A DNA stretch of 13,971 nucleotides. Source: Fimbriimonadaceae bacterium. Lineage in GTDB: Bacteria; Armatimonadota; Fimbriimonadia; Fimbriimonadales; Fimbriimonadaceae. The position numbers and the translations under genes were made by a program. How positions within the stretch are numbered: position 1 is the stretch's first letter; every line of letters begins with the position of its first letter. The notes beneath the pieces were generated by a model, which was not told where the DNA came from, did not search any database, and saw nothing but the letters and a program-made list of their open reading frames with translations. Positions 1 to 6,393 of the stretch are shown here, piece by piece. The stretch is from contig CANFJD010000041.1 in NCBI GenBank assembly GCA_947447315.1, positions 1 through 13,971 on the forward strand, given 5' to 3'.

Positions 1-105
1 TCTACTTAAGACTCGCCTCGCCACCGACTAAACAGCTTTGATGACAATATTGTGCCAGACCCTAAAGTGGGCCGAAGCCCCCAATTCCGGGTAACCCTTT
101 TGGGG
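1..105 (-). repeat. Direct repeat copy 1 of a structured-RNA-like element
   Basis: This copy matches 193-297 with a constant offset of 192 nt and no gaps. The first 59 nt are identical, and I count 7 mismatches over 105 nt (at 60, 62, 73, 74 and 82-84). Read on the minus strand it contains GGGC-TTCG-GCCC, a 4-bp stem closed by a UUCG-type tetraloop, and the perfect palindrome ACAATATTGT. It probably continues beyond the left edge of the window, so its 3' end on the minus strand is not visible. I do not recognise it as a known RNA family; 5S rRNA, tRNA, SRP RNA and tmRNA hallmarks are absent. Confidence 0.85.
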
Positions 106-140
106 TTCATTTGGGGTCTTAAAACTGGAACGTGGCAGAC

Positions 141-168
141 AAAAAAAGGCCGGGCATTTGCCCGGCCT
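141..168 (-). terminator. Intrinsic terminator, minus strand
   Basis: A perfect 9-bp stem (AGGCCGGGC / GCCCGGCCT) with a 4-nt loop is followed on the minus strand by seven U (A run at 141-147). It is on the right strand to end the operon that descends from 2993, or a small RNA covering 193-297. Nothing T-rich follows it on the plus strand, so it acts in one direction. Confidence 0.85.
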
Positions 169-192
169 ACGCTCTTGCTTCTTACCTCGGTC

Positions 193-297
193 TCTACTTA
201 AGACTCGCCTCGCCACCGACTAAACAGCTTTGATGACAATATTGTGCCAGAGCTTAAAGTGGGCTCAAGCCCCTGGTTCCGGGTAACCCTTTTGGGG
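193..297 (-). repeat. Direct repeat copy 2 of a structured-RNA-like element
   Basis: Second copy of the element at 1-105. On the minus strand the hairpin is GGGC-TTGA-GCCC, so the stem is the same as in copy 1 and the difference lies in the tetraloop. It is flanked by CCAG/CTGG, which could extend the stem. The short reading frame that is open in copy 1 and ends in NIVIKAV is interrupted here by an in-frame TGA, which argues against a conserved peptide. It begins 20 nt downstream of the stop codon of the coiled-coil gene. Confidence 0.85.
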
Positions 298-317
298 CAC
301 CTTAGCCCCGAATGCCT

Positions 318-884
318 TTAGGCTCTTACTTTGTCGCGGGCCCGAGTTGGGCTAGGCGCGGTTTGGTCTCGGCTCTCCGGGGTCATTTCCGACTTGCCGC
401 GTTCGATCGTCGTCATCACCTTGCCAACGACTCCTTCTAGCTGGTTGAGCACGTCGAAGGCATACTTCTCGGCGCCACGGCGCATTTGGAGTGCGTCCCG
501 CTCGGCCCCGGCTCGCACCTCGTCGCTCTGGGCTTTGCTGAGCTTGAGAATTTCGCTCTCCGCCACCAACCGGGCCTGTTCAATACGGGCCTCACTTCGA
601 ATGCGGTCCCCTTCGGCACGGGCTTCTTGAACGACTCGTTCGGCCTCTTTCTTCGCATTCTCGAGCGTGAGGTGGGCATCTTCCTTGGCGCTTTCAATAA
701 TGCGGTCGCTGTCTCGCGCCGTGTTCGCCGCGACCTTTACTTCTTGCGGAAGGCTCGCCCGGATCTTTTGGATATGCATCCGAATTTCGTCTTTATCGAG
801 CCCCCAGAAAAGCACGCCGAGAATGCTGCGCGGATTCTCTACGGCAAGTTCATCAAGTTGGTCTAAAAGGCGAAGAATGTCCAT
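318..884 (-). CDS. Coiled-coil protein, ATP synthase subunit b-like family found beside coaD
   Basis: This 188-residue protein has no signal peptide or membrane segment. An N-terminal helix pair (about 1-45, starting MDILRLLDQLDEL) is followed by a long charged coiled coil (about 45-150) rich in AKKEAERxxQEARAE-type heptads, then a polar tail. From memory of the family, similar proteins starting MDI-L and containing a SLP-E segment lie next to coaD in many Clostridia, where they are loosely labelled ATPase or ATP synthase subunit b-like. No nucleotide-binding motif is present and the function is unknown; a DivIVA-like or scaffold role is only a guess. I chose the ATG at 884 because it gives the family's MDI start and has GGGA about 10 nt upstream; a GTG at 893 would add three residues. 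It lies 37 bp after coaD in the same operon, and its stop is followed at once by the repeated RNA-like element. Confidence 0.8.
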   Translation of the reverse strand: MDILRLLDQLDELAVENPRSILGVLFWGLDKDEIRMHIQKIRASLPQEVKVAANTARDSDRIIESAKEDAHLTLENAKKEAERVVQEARAEGDRIRSEARIEQARLVAESEILKLSKAQSDEVRAGAERDALQMRRGAEKYAFDVLNQLEGVVGKVMTTIERGKSEMTPESRDQTAPSPTRARDKVRA

Positions 885-921
885 TTCGATCACATCCCAC
901 GCGCCTGAGAGAAACGGAGGA

Positions 922-1419
922 CTAACTCATTGTGGCACGATGAGATAGCGCGCCTTCCACATACGGGACCACCGGCGCGGGCACTAATGTGCGAAAGTCT
1001 CCGCCCAGTAAAGCGACCTCGCGGACCATGGAACTAGACAGGTAGCTATAGTCCCACCGGGTCATCAGAAAGACGCTATCAATGTCTTCGGCCAAGCGGC
1101 GATTGATCATCGCCATTTGAAATTCGTACTCAAAATCTGCGGTGGCCCGGAGACCGCGAATGATCGATTTAGCGTTCTTACGGTGACAGAAATCGACCAG
1201 CAAGCCCGTAAACGAATCGACCGTAACCCCCGGAAGGTGAATGGTCGATTCCTTAAGCGCGTCAACTCGGTCAGACGCAGACAGCAGGGGCGTCTTTCCG
1301 GAATTTACTCCCACCCCGATGACGACGTTATCGAAAAGTTTTGCCGCCCGCTCGATGACGTCGAGGTGCCCAAGGGTGGGAGGATCGAACGTCCCGGGAT
1401 AGACGGCGAGGGTTCTCAC
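922..1419 (-). CDS. coaD: Phosphopantetheine adenylyltransferase
   Basis: CoaD transfers AMP from ATP to 4'-phosphopantetheine to form dephospho-CoA, the fourth step of coenzyme A synthesis, in the cytoplasm. At 165 residues it has the usual family length (about 160). Diagnostic segments are YPGTFDPPTLGHLD at 7-20 (nucleotidyltransferase T/HxGH signature, T10 and H18), K42, IIRGLRATADFEYEFQMA at 86-103 (R88, R91), and YSYLSSSMVRE at 124-134. The start is GTG; its G, T and preceding bases overlap the upstream stop as GTGA, so translation is probably coupled to the peptide-binding lipoprotein. An AGGTG sequence about 11 nt upstream can act as ribosome binding site. All catalytic positions are present. 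The coiled-coil gene follows 37 bp later. Confidence 0.97.
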   Translation of the reverse strand: MRTLAVYPGTFDPPTLGHLDVIERAAKLFDNVVIGVGVNSGKTPLLSASDRVDALKESTIHLPGVTVDSFTGLLVDFCHRKNAKSIIRGLRATADFEYEFQMAMINRRLAEDIDSVFLMTRWDYSYLSSSMVREVALLGGDFRTLVPAPVVPYVEGALSHRATMS

Positions 1420-2993
1420 GGCTTAATCGTCACCTTGTCCATGGGCATCACACCAAACAGATTGGTGCGCACTCCCGCGAGTCGCGAGCTGATCAGAATG
1501 TCGTCCTTACCAAAGTAGGCGGGAATGCGCGCTGCGTCGGAAAGGAGCAAATCTTCGGCTTGTTGGTAAAGCGCAGATCGCTTGGCTTCATCGGTCTCCA
1601 CGTCGGCCTGATCACATAGGGCATCAAACTTTGGATTCGCGTATCCATCCCGATTCTCCTCCGCGTCGGAACGAAGAAGGAAGCTGAGGAAGTTTTGCGG
1701 GTCGAGGTAGTCGGCATACCAACTCAGCCCCACAAACGGCAATTCCTTTCGATTTCGCGCCTCTAGGAAGGTTCGCCACTCCATGCTTTGGGGCTGAACC
1801 TTTACTCCTAGGTTCTTGCCCAGATCGCTCACCACCGAGACCGCCAAGAGCTGACTATCGGGACGGCCGTCTCGGTAGAAAATCTTGAGGGGCGGAAGGC
1901 CCTTGCCTTCCGGATACCCGGCGTCGGCCAGCAGCTTGCGGGCTTCGGTCGGATCAAACGGGATGCCTTTCAGATCGGCGCGATACCCGAGAATGCCGGC
2001 AGGAATGAACCCTTTAGCCTCGGGCAAACGAATTCGATCGCCCGCGATAGCTGATCGATTGATGGCCATCGCGAAGGCACGGCGTACCCGAACGTCCTTG
2101 AAAGGCGGATATTTAGCCTGGTTCATGCCGATGTAGTAGACAGCCGGGCGCGGAACGTCGCGGCGTTCTGCCGCCAGCTTAGGATCTTTCATCACGGCAT
2201 CCAGGTCTTGACGCTCGATGGTCAGGATGTCAAGCTCACCGGCCCGGTACTTGTTCAAGCGGGTACCCGCATCTTTGATCACCGGCCGCACGTACTTCTT
2301 CACCGCCGGAGCCCCGCCATGATAGTCCGCAAACGCCTCCAGGCTCACCTGCTGATCGGGAACGTATTCTGTAATTCGATACGGTCCGGTACCGATGCAG
2401 TCTTTGGCGTCCTTAATCTCAGTCTTCGGTGTGCTAGCGGGTACCACAAACGCGCACGGGTAAGTGAGTTTGCCCAGGAAGTACGGAACCGCCTTTTGGA
2501 TATCGATTTCCAACGTTTGCGCATCCACGGCGCGAACCCCCGAGAGGGTCGCAGACTTTCCGCTGATGCAATCGGCAAATCCCACAATGTCAGTGAGGTA
2601 GCTGGGAGCGGTAGAAGAGGCGACGTCTTTGTTGCATGCCCGCTCTAGCGACGCTTTGACATCGGCCGCCGTGACGGGAGTACCGTTTTGAAATTTCGCG
2701 GTGGAGTTTAGCTTGAAGACGTAGGTTTTGCCATCGTTCTTGGTCGTCCAGCTATCGGCGAGCTGAGGATGAATCTTGTTGTCCTCGCCGTAACAGACCA
2801 GACCCTCGTAGACATTCTGTATCAGGTCACTAGTGTCAACATCTTGAACCTTCGCGGGGTCTAAGGTGGTGGGAGCGGTGGCGATAGCCACCCGGATAAC
2901 GTCCCCGGCAGCGGACTTACCGGCTTCGGAAAAGCTTCCCTTTTGGCACCCGCACAGGAGCAGGAGACCGGCAAACAAATAGCCTCTACGCAT
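1416..2993 (-). CDS. ABC transporter peptide-binding lipoprotein (solute-binding family 5)
   Basis: An extracytoplasmic OppA/DppA-type binding protein of 525 residues. A short lipoprotein signal (residues 1-15) ends in the lipobox L-C-G-C, so Cys16 is the likely lipidated residue. Family-5 features are the PTTLDPAKVQD segment near 41-51, LADSW...DGKTYVFKL at 78-95, the NGTPVTAADVK segment at 103-113, GTGPYRI near 201-207, and VRVRRAFAMAINR near 301-313. The ligand (oligopeptide, nickel-peptide, other) cannot be read from the sequence. No permease or ATPase genes accompany it; it is first in an operon with coaD, overlapping that gene by 4 bp. Its promoter appears to give an almost leaderless mRNA (TTGGTT, 17 bp, TATGGT, 8 nt, ATG), and no Shine-Dalgarno sequence is visible. 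Confidence 0.92.
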   Translation of the reverse strand: MRRGYLFAGLLLLCGCQKGSFSEAGKSAAGDVIRVAIATAPTTLDPAKVQDVDTSDLIQNVYEGLVCYGEDNKIHPQLADSWTTKNDGKTYVFKLNSTAKFQNGTPVTAADVKASLERACNKDVASSTAPSYLTDIVGFADCISGKSATLSGVRAVDAQTLEIDIQKAVPYFLGKLTYPCAFVVPASTPKTEIKDAKDCIGTGPYRITEYVPDQQVSLEAFADYHGGAPAVKKYVRPVIKDAGTRLNKYRAGELDILTIERQDLDAVMKDPKLAAERRDVPRPAVYYIGMNQAKYPPFKDVRVRRAFAMAINRSAIAGDRIRLPEAKGFIPAGILGYRADLKGIPFDPTEARKLLADAGYPEGKGLPPLKIFYRDGRPDSQLLAVSVVSDLGKNLGVKVQPQSMEWRTFLEARNRKELPFVGLSWYADYLDPQNFLSFLLRSDAEENRDGYANPKFDALCDQADVETDEAKRSALYQQAEDLLLSDAARIPAYFGKDDILISSRLAGVRTNLFGVMPMDKVTIKP

Positions 2994-3001
2994 TTGGAAT
3001 G

Positions 3002-3030
3002 ACCATACCGCAAGCTACCGGTTCAACCAA
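3002..3030 (-). promoter_or_regulatory. Promoter of the peptide-binding-protein/coaD operon
   Basis: On the minus strand, TTGGTT (3025-3030) and TATGGT (3002-3007) are separated by exactly 17 bp. The -10 box ends 8 nt before the ATG, so the transcript would start at or within 1-2 nt of the start codon. This is the best two-box promoter in the window. Confidence 0.5.
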
Positions 3031-3120
3031 TTGCAATCCCGCTAATCGTAGCGATGTATGACCTTCCCGGTAGTAGAAAACAGCGACGGAAAGCGAGCGG
3101 TTCGGCACTAAATTCACCAG

Positions 3121-3126
3121 TACCAT
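3121..3126 (+). promoter_or_regulatory. Putative -10 box of the PEP-CTERM gene (leaderless)
   Basis: TACCAT ends 7 nt before the ATG at 3134. No Shine-Dalgarno sequence lies between box and start, and no convincing -35 is visible. It fits the TANNNT pattern seen at several other starts here. Confidence 0.4.
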
Positions 3127-3133
3127 CTTCTCA

Positions 3134-4000
3134 ATGCGTTTACTCACCAGCTTAGTACTAACCTCATCCATTGCCCTCGCCACCACGATCGCTTCGGCAG
3201 CCCCCACGTACAAGATTAGGAATTTCTACAGCTCCGGAATTCAAAACGGCGACCGAGCGTTCATCTCAACCGAATTTGTTGGTAGCAGCGCCACCTTCGA
3301 TACCAACTCAATCGGTCACTTTCAAGATGGAACCCTTCGCATTGGTGGAACCCATGGTGGAACGTACGGTTGGAACTCGGCTATTCCTCGCGATGTGAAC
3401 ACTTCGGGGAATGACTACGCCCTGAACCCGGACCGAGGCGATAAGACGACGGCCTTCGGCGGAGAAGCCGGCAAGACGGCAAAACTTTCGGAAGTTTTCG
3501 GTCACAGCAACCTGGGCTACCTTCTAGACGGAGAAGCTGAGCGCGCGTGGACCCTGGACCTTATGTACGGCAACGGCGGATACATTACCGCGAACCGCTC
3601 GTCGGATCCCGAACTGTTGATGCTGGAGCGCGGCGCGAACAGCAAGTTGGGCGTGCGAGCAATTTTGGAAGGCGGTAGCTACAGCCAGCCGTTCATCATG
3701 GATTTCCACACAAATCAGCAGGCAGGCCTGACCGACTACACGCTGGACACCCTGGAAATTGATGGCGCGCAGCAGGTCGGCGGAATCGGCGTAAGCCTCG
3801 ATGCCTTCGGTTTAGCCAACGGCACCAAGATCCTCGGTTACCAGTACTTCTCCGACGATTCCGGCTACTTCGAGGGCCCGGACTTCATCGGTTTCGTCGC
3901 TTCGCGAACCACTCCGACCCCGGTTCCGGAACCGATGTCCATCTTTGCCATGAGCGCGGGACTCGCATTCTTCGCTAAGAAGCGAAAGAACCGAGCGTAA
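3134..4000 (+). CDS. PEP-CTERM sorting-domain protein
   Basis: A 288-residue exported protein of unknown specific function. The N-terminal signal peptide (1-22) has a hydrophobic stretch ending in A-S-A before AP. The body (about 24-258) is rich in Gly, Asp and Asn and poor in Cys, as expected for an extracellular beta-rich protein, and contains no domain I recognise. The C-terminus is a classic PEP-CTERM signal: Pro-rich linker, V-P-E-P at 264-267, a short hydrophobic helix (about 268-281), then the basic tail KKRKNR. In known systems an exosortase (EpsH family) cleaves at such signals and links the protein to the exopolysaccharide or envelope; no exosortase gene is in this window. The gene is monocistronic, divergent from the peptide-binding-protein operon and closed by a strong terminator. 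Confidence 0.9.
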   Translation: MRLLTSLVLTSSIALATTIASAAPTYKIRNFYSSGIQNGDRAFISTEFVGSSATFDTNSIGHFQDGTLRIGGTHGGTYGWNSAIPRDVNTSGNDYALNPDRGDKTTAFGGEAGKTAKLSEVFGHSNLGYLLDGEAERAWTLDLMYGNGGYITANRSSDPELLMLERGANSKLGVRAILEGGSYSQPFIMDFHTNQQAGLTDYTLDTLEIDGAQQVGGIGVSLDAFGLANGTKILGYQYFSDDSGYFEGPDFIGFVASRTTPTPVPEPMSIFAMSAGLAFFAKKRKNRA

Positions 4001-4001
4001 G

Positions 4002-4028
4002 CTCACCAATCCCCCACAGGGGGGTGAG
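4002..4028 (+). repeat. Small hairpin between the PEP-CTERM stop and its terminator
   Basis: CTCACC (4002-4007) pairs with GGTGAG (4023-4028) around a C-run/G-run inner stem and a 3-nt ACA. It starts two bases after the stop codon. No U tract follows, so it may instead protect the 3' end of the mRNA. Confidence 0.45.
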
Positions 4029-4039
4029 AAAGAACCATC

Positions 4040-4080
4040 AACCGGTCGGGCCACTAAGTGGCCCGACCGGTTTAATGTTT
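4040..4080 (+). terminator. Terminator of the PEP-CTERM gene
   Basis: A perfect 15-bp stem (4040-4054 with 4058-4072) and a 3-nt TAA loop are followed by TTTAATGTTT on the plus strand. It lies between the convergent ends of the PEP-CTERM and RNase J genes. On the minus strand only scattered T follow, so it may also terminate RNase J transcripts, but less well. Confidence 0.8.
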
Positions 4081-4127
4081 CAGCCTTCGTCTTTACAGGA
4101 AGCTGACCACAAAGGTAGCGTTGTTCC

Positions 4128-5774
4128 TTAGATTTCGATGATGACCGGCACGATCATCGGCTTGAGGCCAGCTCGCTTTTGAATGAGTCGCTTCGCGACA
4201 TCGGCGATGTCGTGCTTGACCCGCAGCAGATCCTTCATCTCCGTAGGCGTGAGCGCATTGAGGTGATCCCACACATGCTCGAATGCGGTGTCCAGCGTTT
4301 TGTCGCTACCAGAATAAGCCCGCGCCTCTAGCTTGGGATCTCCCACGATCTTGCCCTTTGTCTTGTCGATCGCCACGGTGATGATAATCATGCCTTCGTT
4401 GGCAATGGTGAGTCGGTCCTTGATGACGTCGGTGCTGACCTGCGAGTTGCCGCCGTTATCGATGAGGATCGCGCCGTGGATGACGGGCTCACCGAAGTAG
4501 GCGCTGGTGTCATCAAAACACAGCGGAACGCCGGCTTTCATCGTGAACATGCGATGCGCGGGATGCCCCATTTCGGCACCGATCTGCAGATACATGTGCT
4601 GGTGGCGCGGTTCGCCGTGAACCGGTGCCAAGTAGAACGGCTTGGTGAGGTTGATCATCGCCTTCAGCTCTTCTTGGTAGGCGTGGCCAGAAACGTGGAT
4701 GGGCGTCTTGCTCTCGTAGATAACGTTCGCGCCGAGATCGAAAAGGCGATTGACCGTTCGCCAAATGGCTCCTTCGTTACCCGGGATTGGTCGGGCAGAG
4801 TAAATCACGGTATCGCCACGACGAATCTGGAGACGACCGTACTCGGCCTTGCTCATTTGTACCAGCGCCGACATCGGCTCGCCTTGACTACCGGTGGTCA
4901 AAATGGCCAACTTTTCGTCGGGATAGTTATGGATTTCGTCGAGACGAATCCGCGTCCCCTTGGGTATTTTAACGTAGCCAAGTCGTTCGCAAATATCGAG
5001 GTTTTGCTCCATTCGACGGCCCACTGCGGCCACCTTTCGACCGCGTTCCGCGGCTACTTCGTACACCTGTTGCATCCGGTGAATGTTTGATGCAAAGGTC
5101 GTGAGGAGGATGCGGCCCTTGGCATCGGCGAAGACTTTTCGCAGACCCTCGGTAACGGCTCGCTCGCTTGGACCCCAGCCTGGACGCTCTACGTTGGTGG
5201 AGTCGCTGAACAGACAAAGCACGCCTTCCCGACCAAGTTCACCGATACGGGCAAGGTTAGAGGCCTTTCCGTCGACGGGTGTAAAGTCGAGCTTGAAGTC
5301 GCCCGTGAACAGCATGATTCCCTGCGACGTTCGAATCGCCATAGCGCAGTTCTCGGGGATGGAGTGGGTGAGCCGGATCGGTTCGACGGACAGTTTCCCG
5401 GCGGTGATAATATCGCCCGGCTTGAAACGCCGGATATCGATTCTGTCTTTCGGCAGTCGCTCTTCCAGCTTGGAACGGATAAGCGCCTCGGTGAATTCGG
5501 TGCAGTAGATGGGGGCGCGCACCTGGGCGAGGAGATACGAGAGGCCACCGACGTGGTCTTCGTGGGCGTGGGTGAGGAAGATGCCACGGAGCAGAGTTTG
5601 ATGCTCGACGAGGTAGCTAAAGTCGGGGACGACAATATCGACTCCCAACATTTCTTCATCTGGGAACGATAAGCCGCAATCGATGAGGACCAAGTCCTCC
5701 CCTTCGCGAACGACGGTGCAATTCTTACCAATCTCGCCGACGCCGCCGAGGGGGATCACTTGTACTAATGCCAT
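4128..5774 (-). CDS. rnj: Ribonuclease J
   Basis: A 548-residue metallo-beta-lactamase/beta-CASP nuclease, matching the usual RNase J length (about 550). Such enzymes have 5'-3' exonuclease and endonuclease activity in mRNA decay and rRNA maturation. The N-terminal part carries LTHAHEDHVGG (H69, H71, D73, H74), LTHS (H137), and FTGDFKLD (D159), which form the two-zinc site. The beta-CASP domain includes SDSTNVERPG near 190-199, TTGSQGEP near 293-300, and IYSARPIPGNE near 324-334. The HVSGHA (360-365) and APVHGEPRH (383-391, H386) segments follow, then a C-terminal domain of about 100 residues. All metal ligands are present. It is transcribed alone, divergent from def and convergent with the PEP-CTERM gene. 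No strong Shine-Dalgarno sequence precedes the ATG. Confidence 0.96.
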   Translation of the reverse strand: MALVQVIPLGGVGEIGKNCTVVREGEDLVLIDCGLSFPDEEMLGVDIVVPDFSYLVEHQTLLRGIFLTHAHEDHVGGLSYLLAQVRAPIYCTEFTEALIRSKLEERLPKDRIDIRRFKPGDIITAGKLSVEPIRLTHSIPENCAMAIRTSQGIMLFTGDFKLDFTPVDGKASNLARIGELGREGVLCLFSDSTNVERPGWGPSERAVTEGLRKVFADAKGRILLTTFASNIHRMQQVYEVAAERGRKVAAVGRRMEQNLDICERLGYVKIPKGTRIRLDEIHNYPDEKLAILTTGSQGEPMSALVQMSKAEYGRLQIRRGDTVIYSARPIPGNEGAIWRTVNRLFDLGANVIYESKTPIHVSGHAYQEELKAMINLTKPFYLAPVHGEPRHQHMYLQIGAEMGHPAHRMFTMKAGVPLCFDDTSAYFGEPVIHGAILIDNGGNSQVSTDVIKDRLTIANEGMIIITVAIDKTKGKIVGDPKLEARAYSGSDKTLDTAFEHVWDHLNALTPTEMKDLLRVKHDIADVAKRLIQKRAGLKPMIVPVIIEI

Positions 5775-5784
5775 CTACCCGCTA

Positions 5785-5790
5785 AGGGTA
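5785..5790 (-). promoter_or_regulatory. Putative -10 box of RNase J gene
   Basis: TACCCT on the minus strand ends 10 nt before the ATG at 5774, which would give a leader of only a few nucleotides. No -35 match is seen at the right distance. Confidence 0.3.
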
Positions 5791-5840
5791 CCAGTCCCCC
5801 TCTACCCGAGCCCCTCGCCGCAACGATTCGAGCCGCACTT

Positions 5841-5853
5841 CATAATGGAGGGG
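5841..5853 (+). promoter_or_regulatory. -10-like box and purine-rich site before def
   Basis: CATAAT (5841-5846) matches the -10 consensus at five of six bases and lies 8 nt before the ATG at 5855. GGAGGGG (5847-5853) is a strong Shine-Dalgarno sequence but only 1 nt (3 nt from the GGAGG core) from the ATG, closer than normal. The two cannot both act in the standard way for this start: either the mRNA begins further upstream, or translation begins at a later codon. Confidence 0.35.
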
Positions 5854-5854
5854 T

Positions 5855-6391
5855 ATGCAAATTGTGGTACCGGATGAGTGGAAGTATTTGTACGAAACCA
5901 CGAAAGAGCGGCCCGTGGTGAAGATTCCAGCGGAGGTGCTTCGTCAGGTTGCGAAACCCGTGGAGAAGATCACCAAGAAGACCAATTTCATGATCGACGA
6001 TATGGTGCGCATCATGAAACAGGCAAACGGGGCCGGGATTGCCGCGCCACAGATTGGAATATCGCAGCGGATCATCATCATTGCGCCAAACGACATGAAG
6101 CCGACCGCGCTGATCAATCCGGTACTGATTCGCGGCGAAGGCGAGCAGATTGGGCAAGAAGGCTGCCTCAGCATTCCCGGTTTGTACGGCGACGTGAAGC
6201 GATTTGACTACGTGGAAGTAGAAGCGTTAGACCGTCGCGGGCGAGAGATGGTGTTTGAAATGGAAGGCATGGCGGCGCGGGTGGTACAGCACGAAATTGA
6301 CCACCTCAACGGCGTGCTCTTTACCGACCACGTGATACCGGAAACCATCATTTGGATGGATCCCGAAGGCGACGACGGCGAGGCCGAATAG
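5855..6391 (+). CDS. def: Peptide deformylase
   Basis: Def removes the formyl group from the N-terminal formyl-methionine of new proteins and is a metal (usually Fe2+) hydrolase. The 178-residue product has all three family motifs: GAGIAAPQ at 59-66, EGCLS at 102-106 (metal ligand C104), and QHEIDH at 145-150 (ligands H146 and H150, catalytic E147). Compared with typical enzymes, whose start lies near the segment here reading VVKIPAEVLRQ, there are about 17-20 extra N-terminal residues (MQIVVPDEWKYLYETTK). A GTG near residue 21 is a possible alternative start. It heads an operon with fmt, the usual partnership: one enzyme deformylates proteins, the other formylates initiator tRNA. Confidence 0.96.
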   Translation: MQIVVPDEWKYLYETTKERPVVKIPAEVLRQVAKPVEKITKKTNFMIDDMVRIMKQANGAGIAAPQIGISQRIIIIAPNDMKPTALINPVLIRGEGEQIGQEGCLSIPGLYGDVKRFDYVEVEALDRRGREMVFEMEGMAARVVQHEIDHLNGVLFTDHVIPETIIWMDPEGDDGEAE

Positions 6392-6393
6392 CG

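Larger units (their letters stand above)
141..297 (-). ncRNA. Candidate small RNA or structured 3' UTR (copy 2 plus its terminator)
   Basis: On the minus strand the repeat element is followed about 50 nt later by a strong hairpin and seven U, giving a transcript unit of about 157 nt. A further possible helix pairs TCGGT (in the repeat) with ACCGA (187-191), beyond the visible extent of copy 1. A TAAGGT box (299-304, minus) just upstream could be a -10, but no -35 is visible. The RNA could equally be the 3' end of the peptide-binding-protein/coaD operon transcript. Family unknown. Evidence is the duplication, the conserved stem with variable loop, and the terminator. Confidence 0.4.

Noticed and set aside
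28..216. 62-residue minus-strand reading frame ending NIVIKAV
   Set aside because: It runs through the terminator hairpin and copy 1 of the repeat; in copy 2 the same frame has an in-frame TGA, so it is not a conserved peptide.
1..317. 5S rRNA, tRNA, SRP RNA, T-box or CRISPR in the left-edge repeat region
   Set aside because: None of the conserved sequences of these RNAs is present (for example no CCGAAC loop, no T-arm GTTCRA, no AGGGTGG T-box), and two long copies 192 nt apart do not make a CRISPR array.
4476..5090. 204-residue plus-strand reading frame antisense to RNase J
   Set aside because: It lies wholly within the well-supported RNase J gene and its product has no family features; a shadow of G+C-rich codon use.
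6352..6393. N-terminal extension of fmt starting at ATG 6352
   Set aside because: It overlaps def in another frame and yields an arginine-rich segment foreign to Fmt; the TTG at 6394 gives the family's normal N-terminus.
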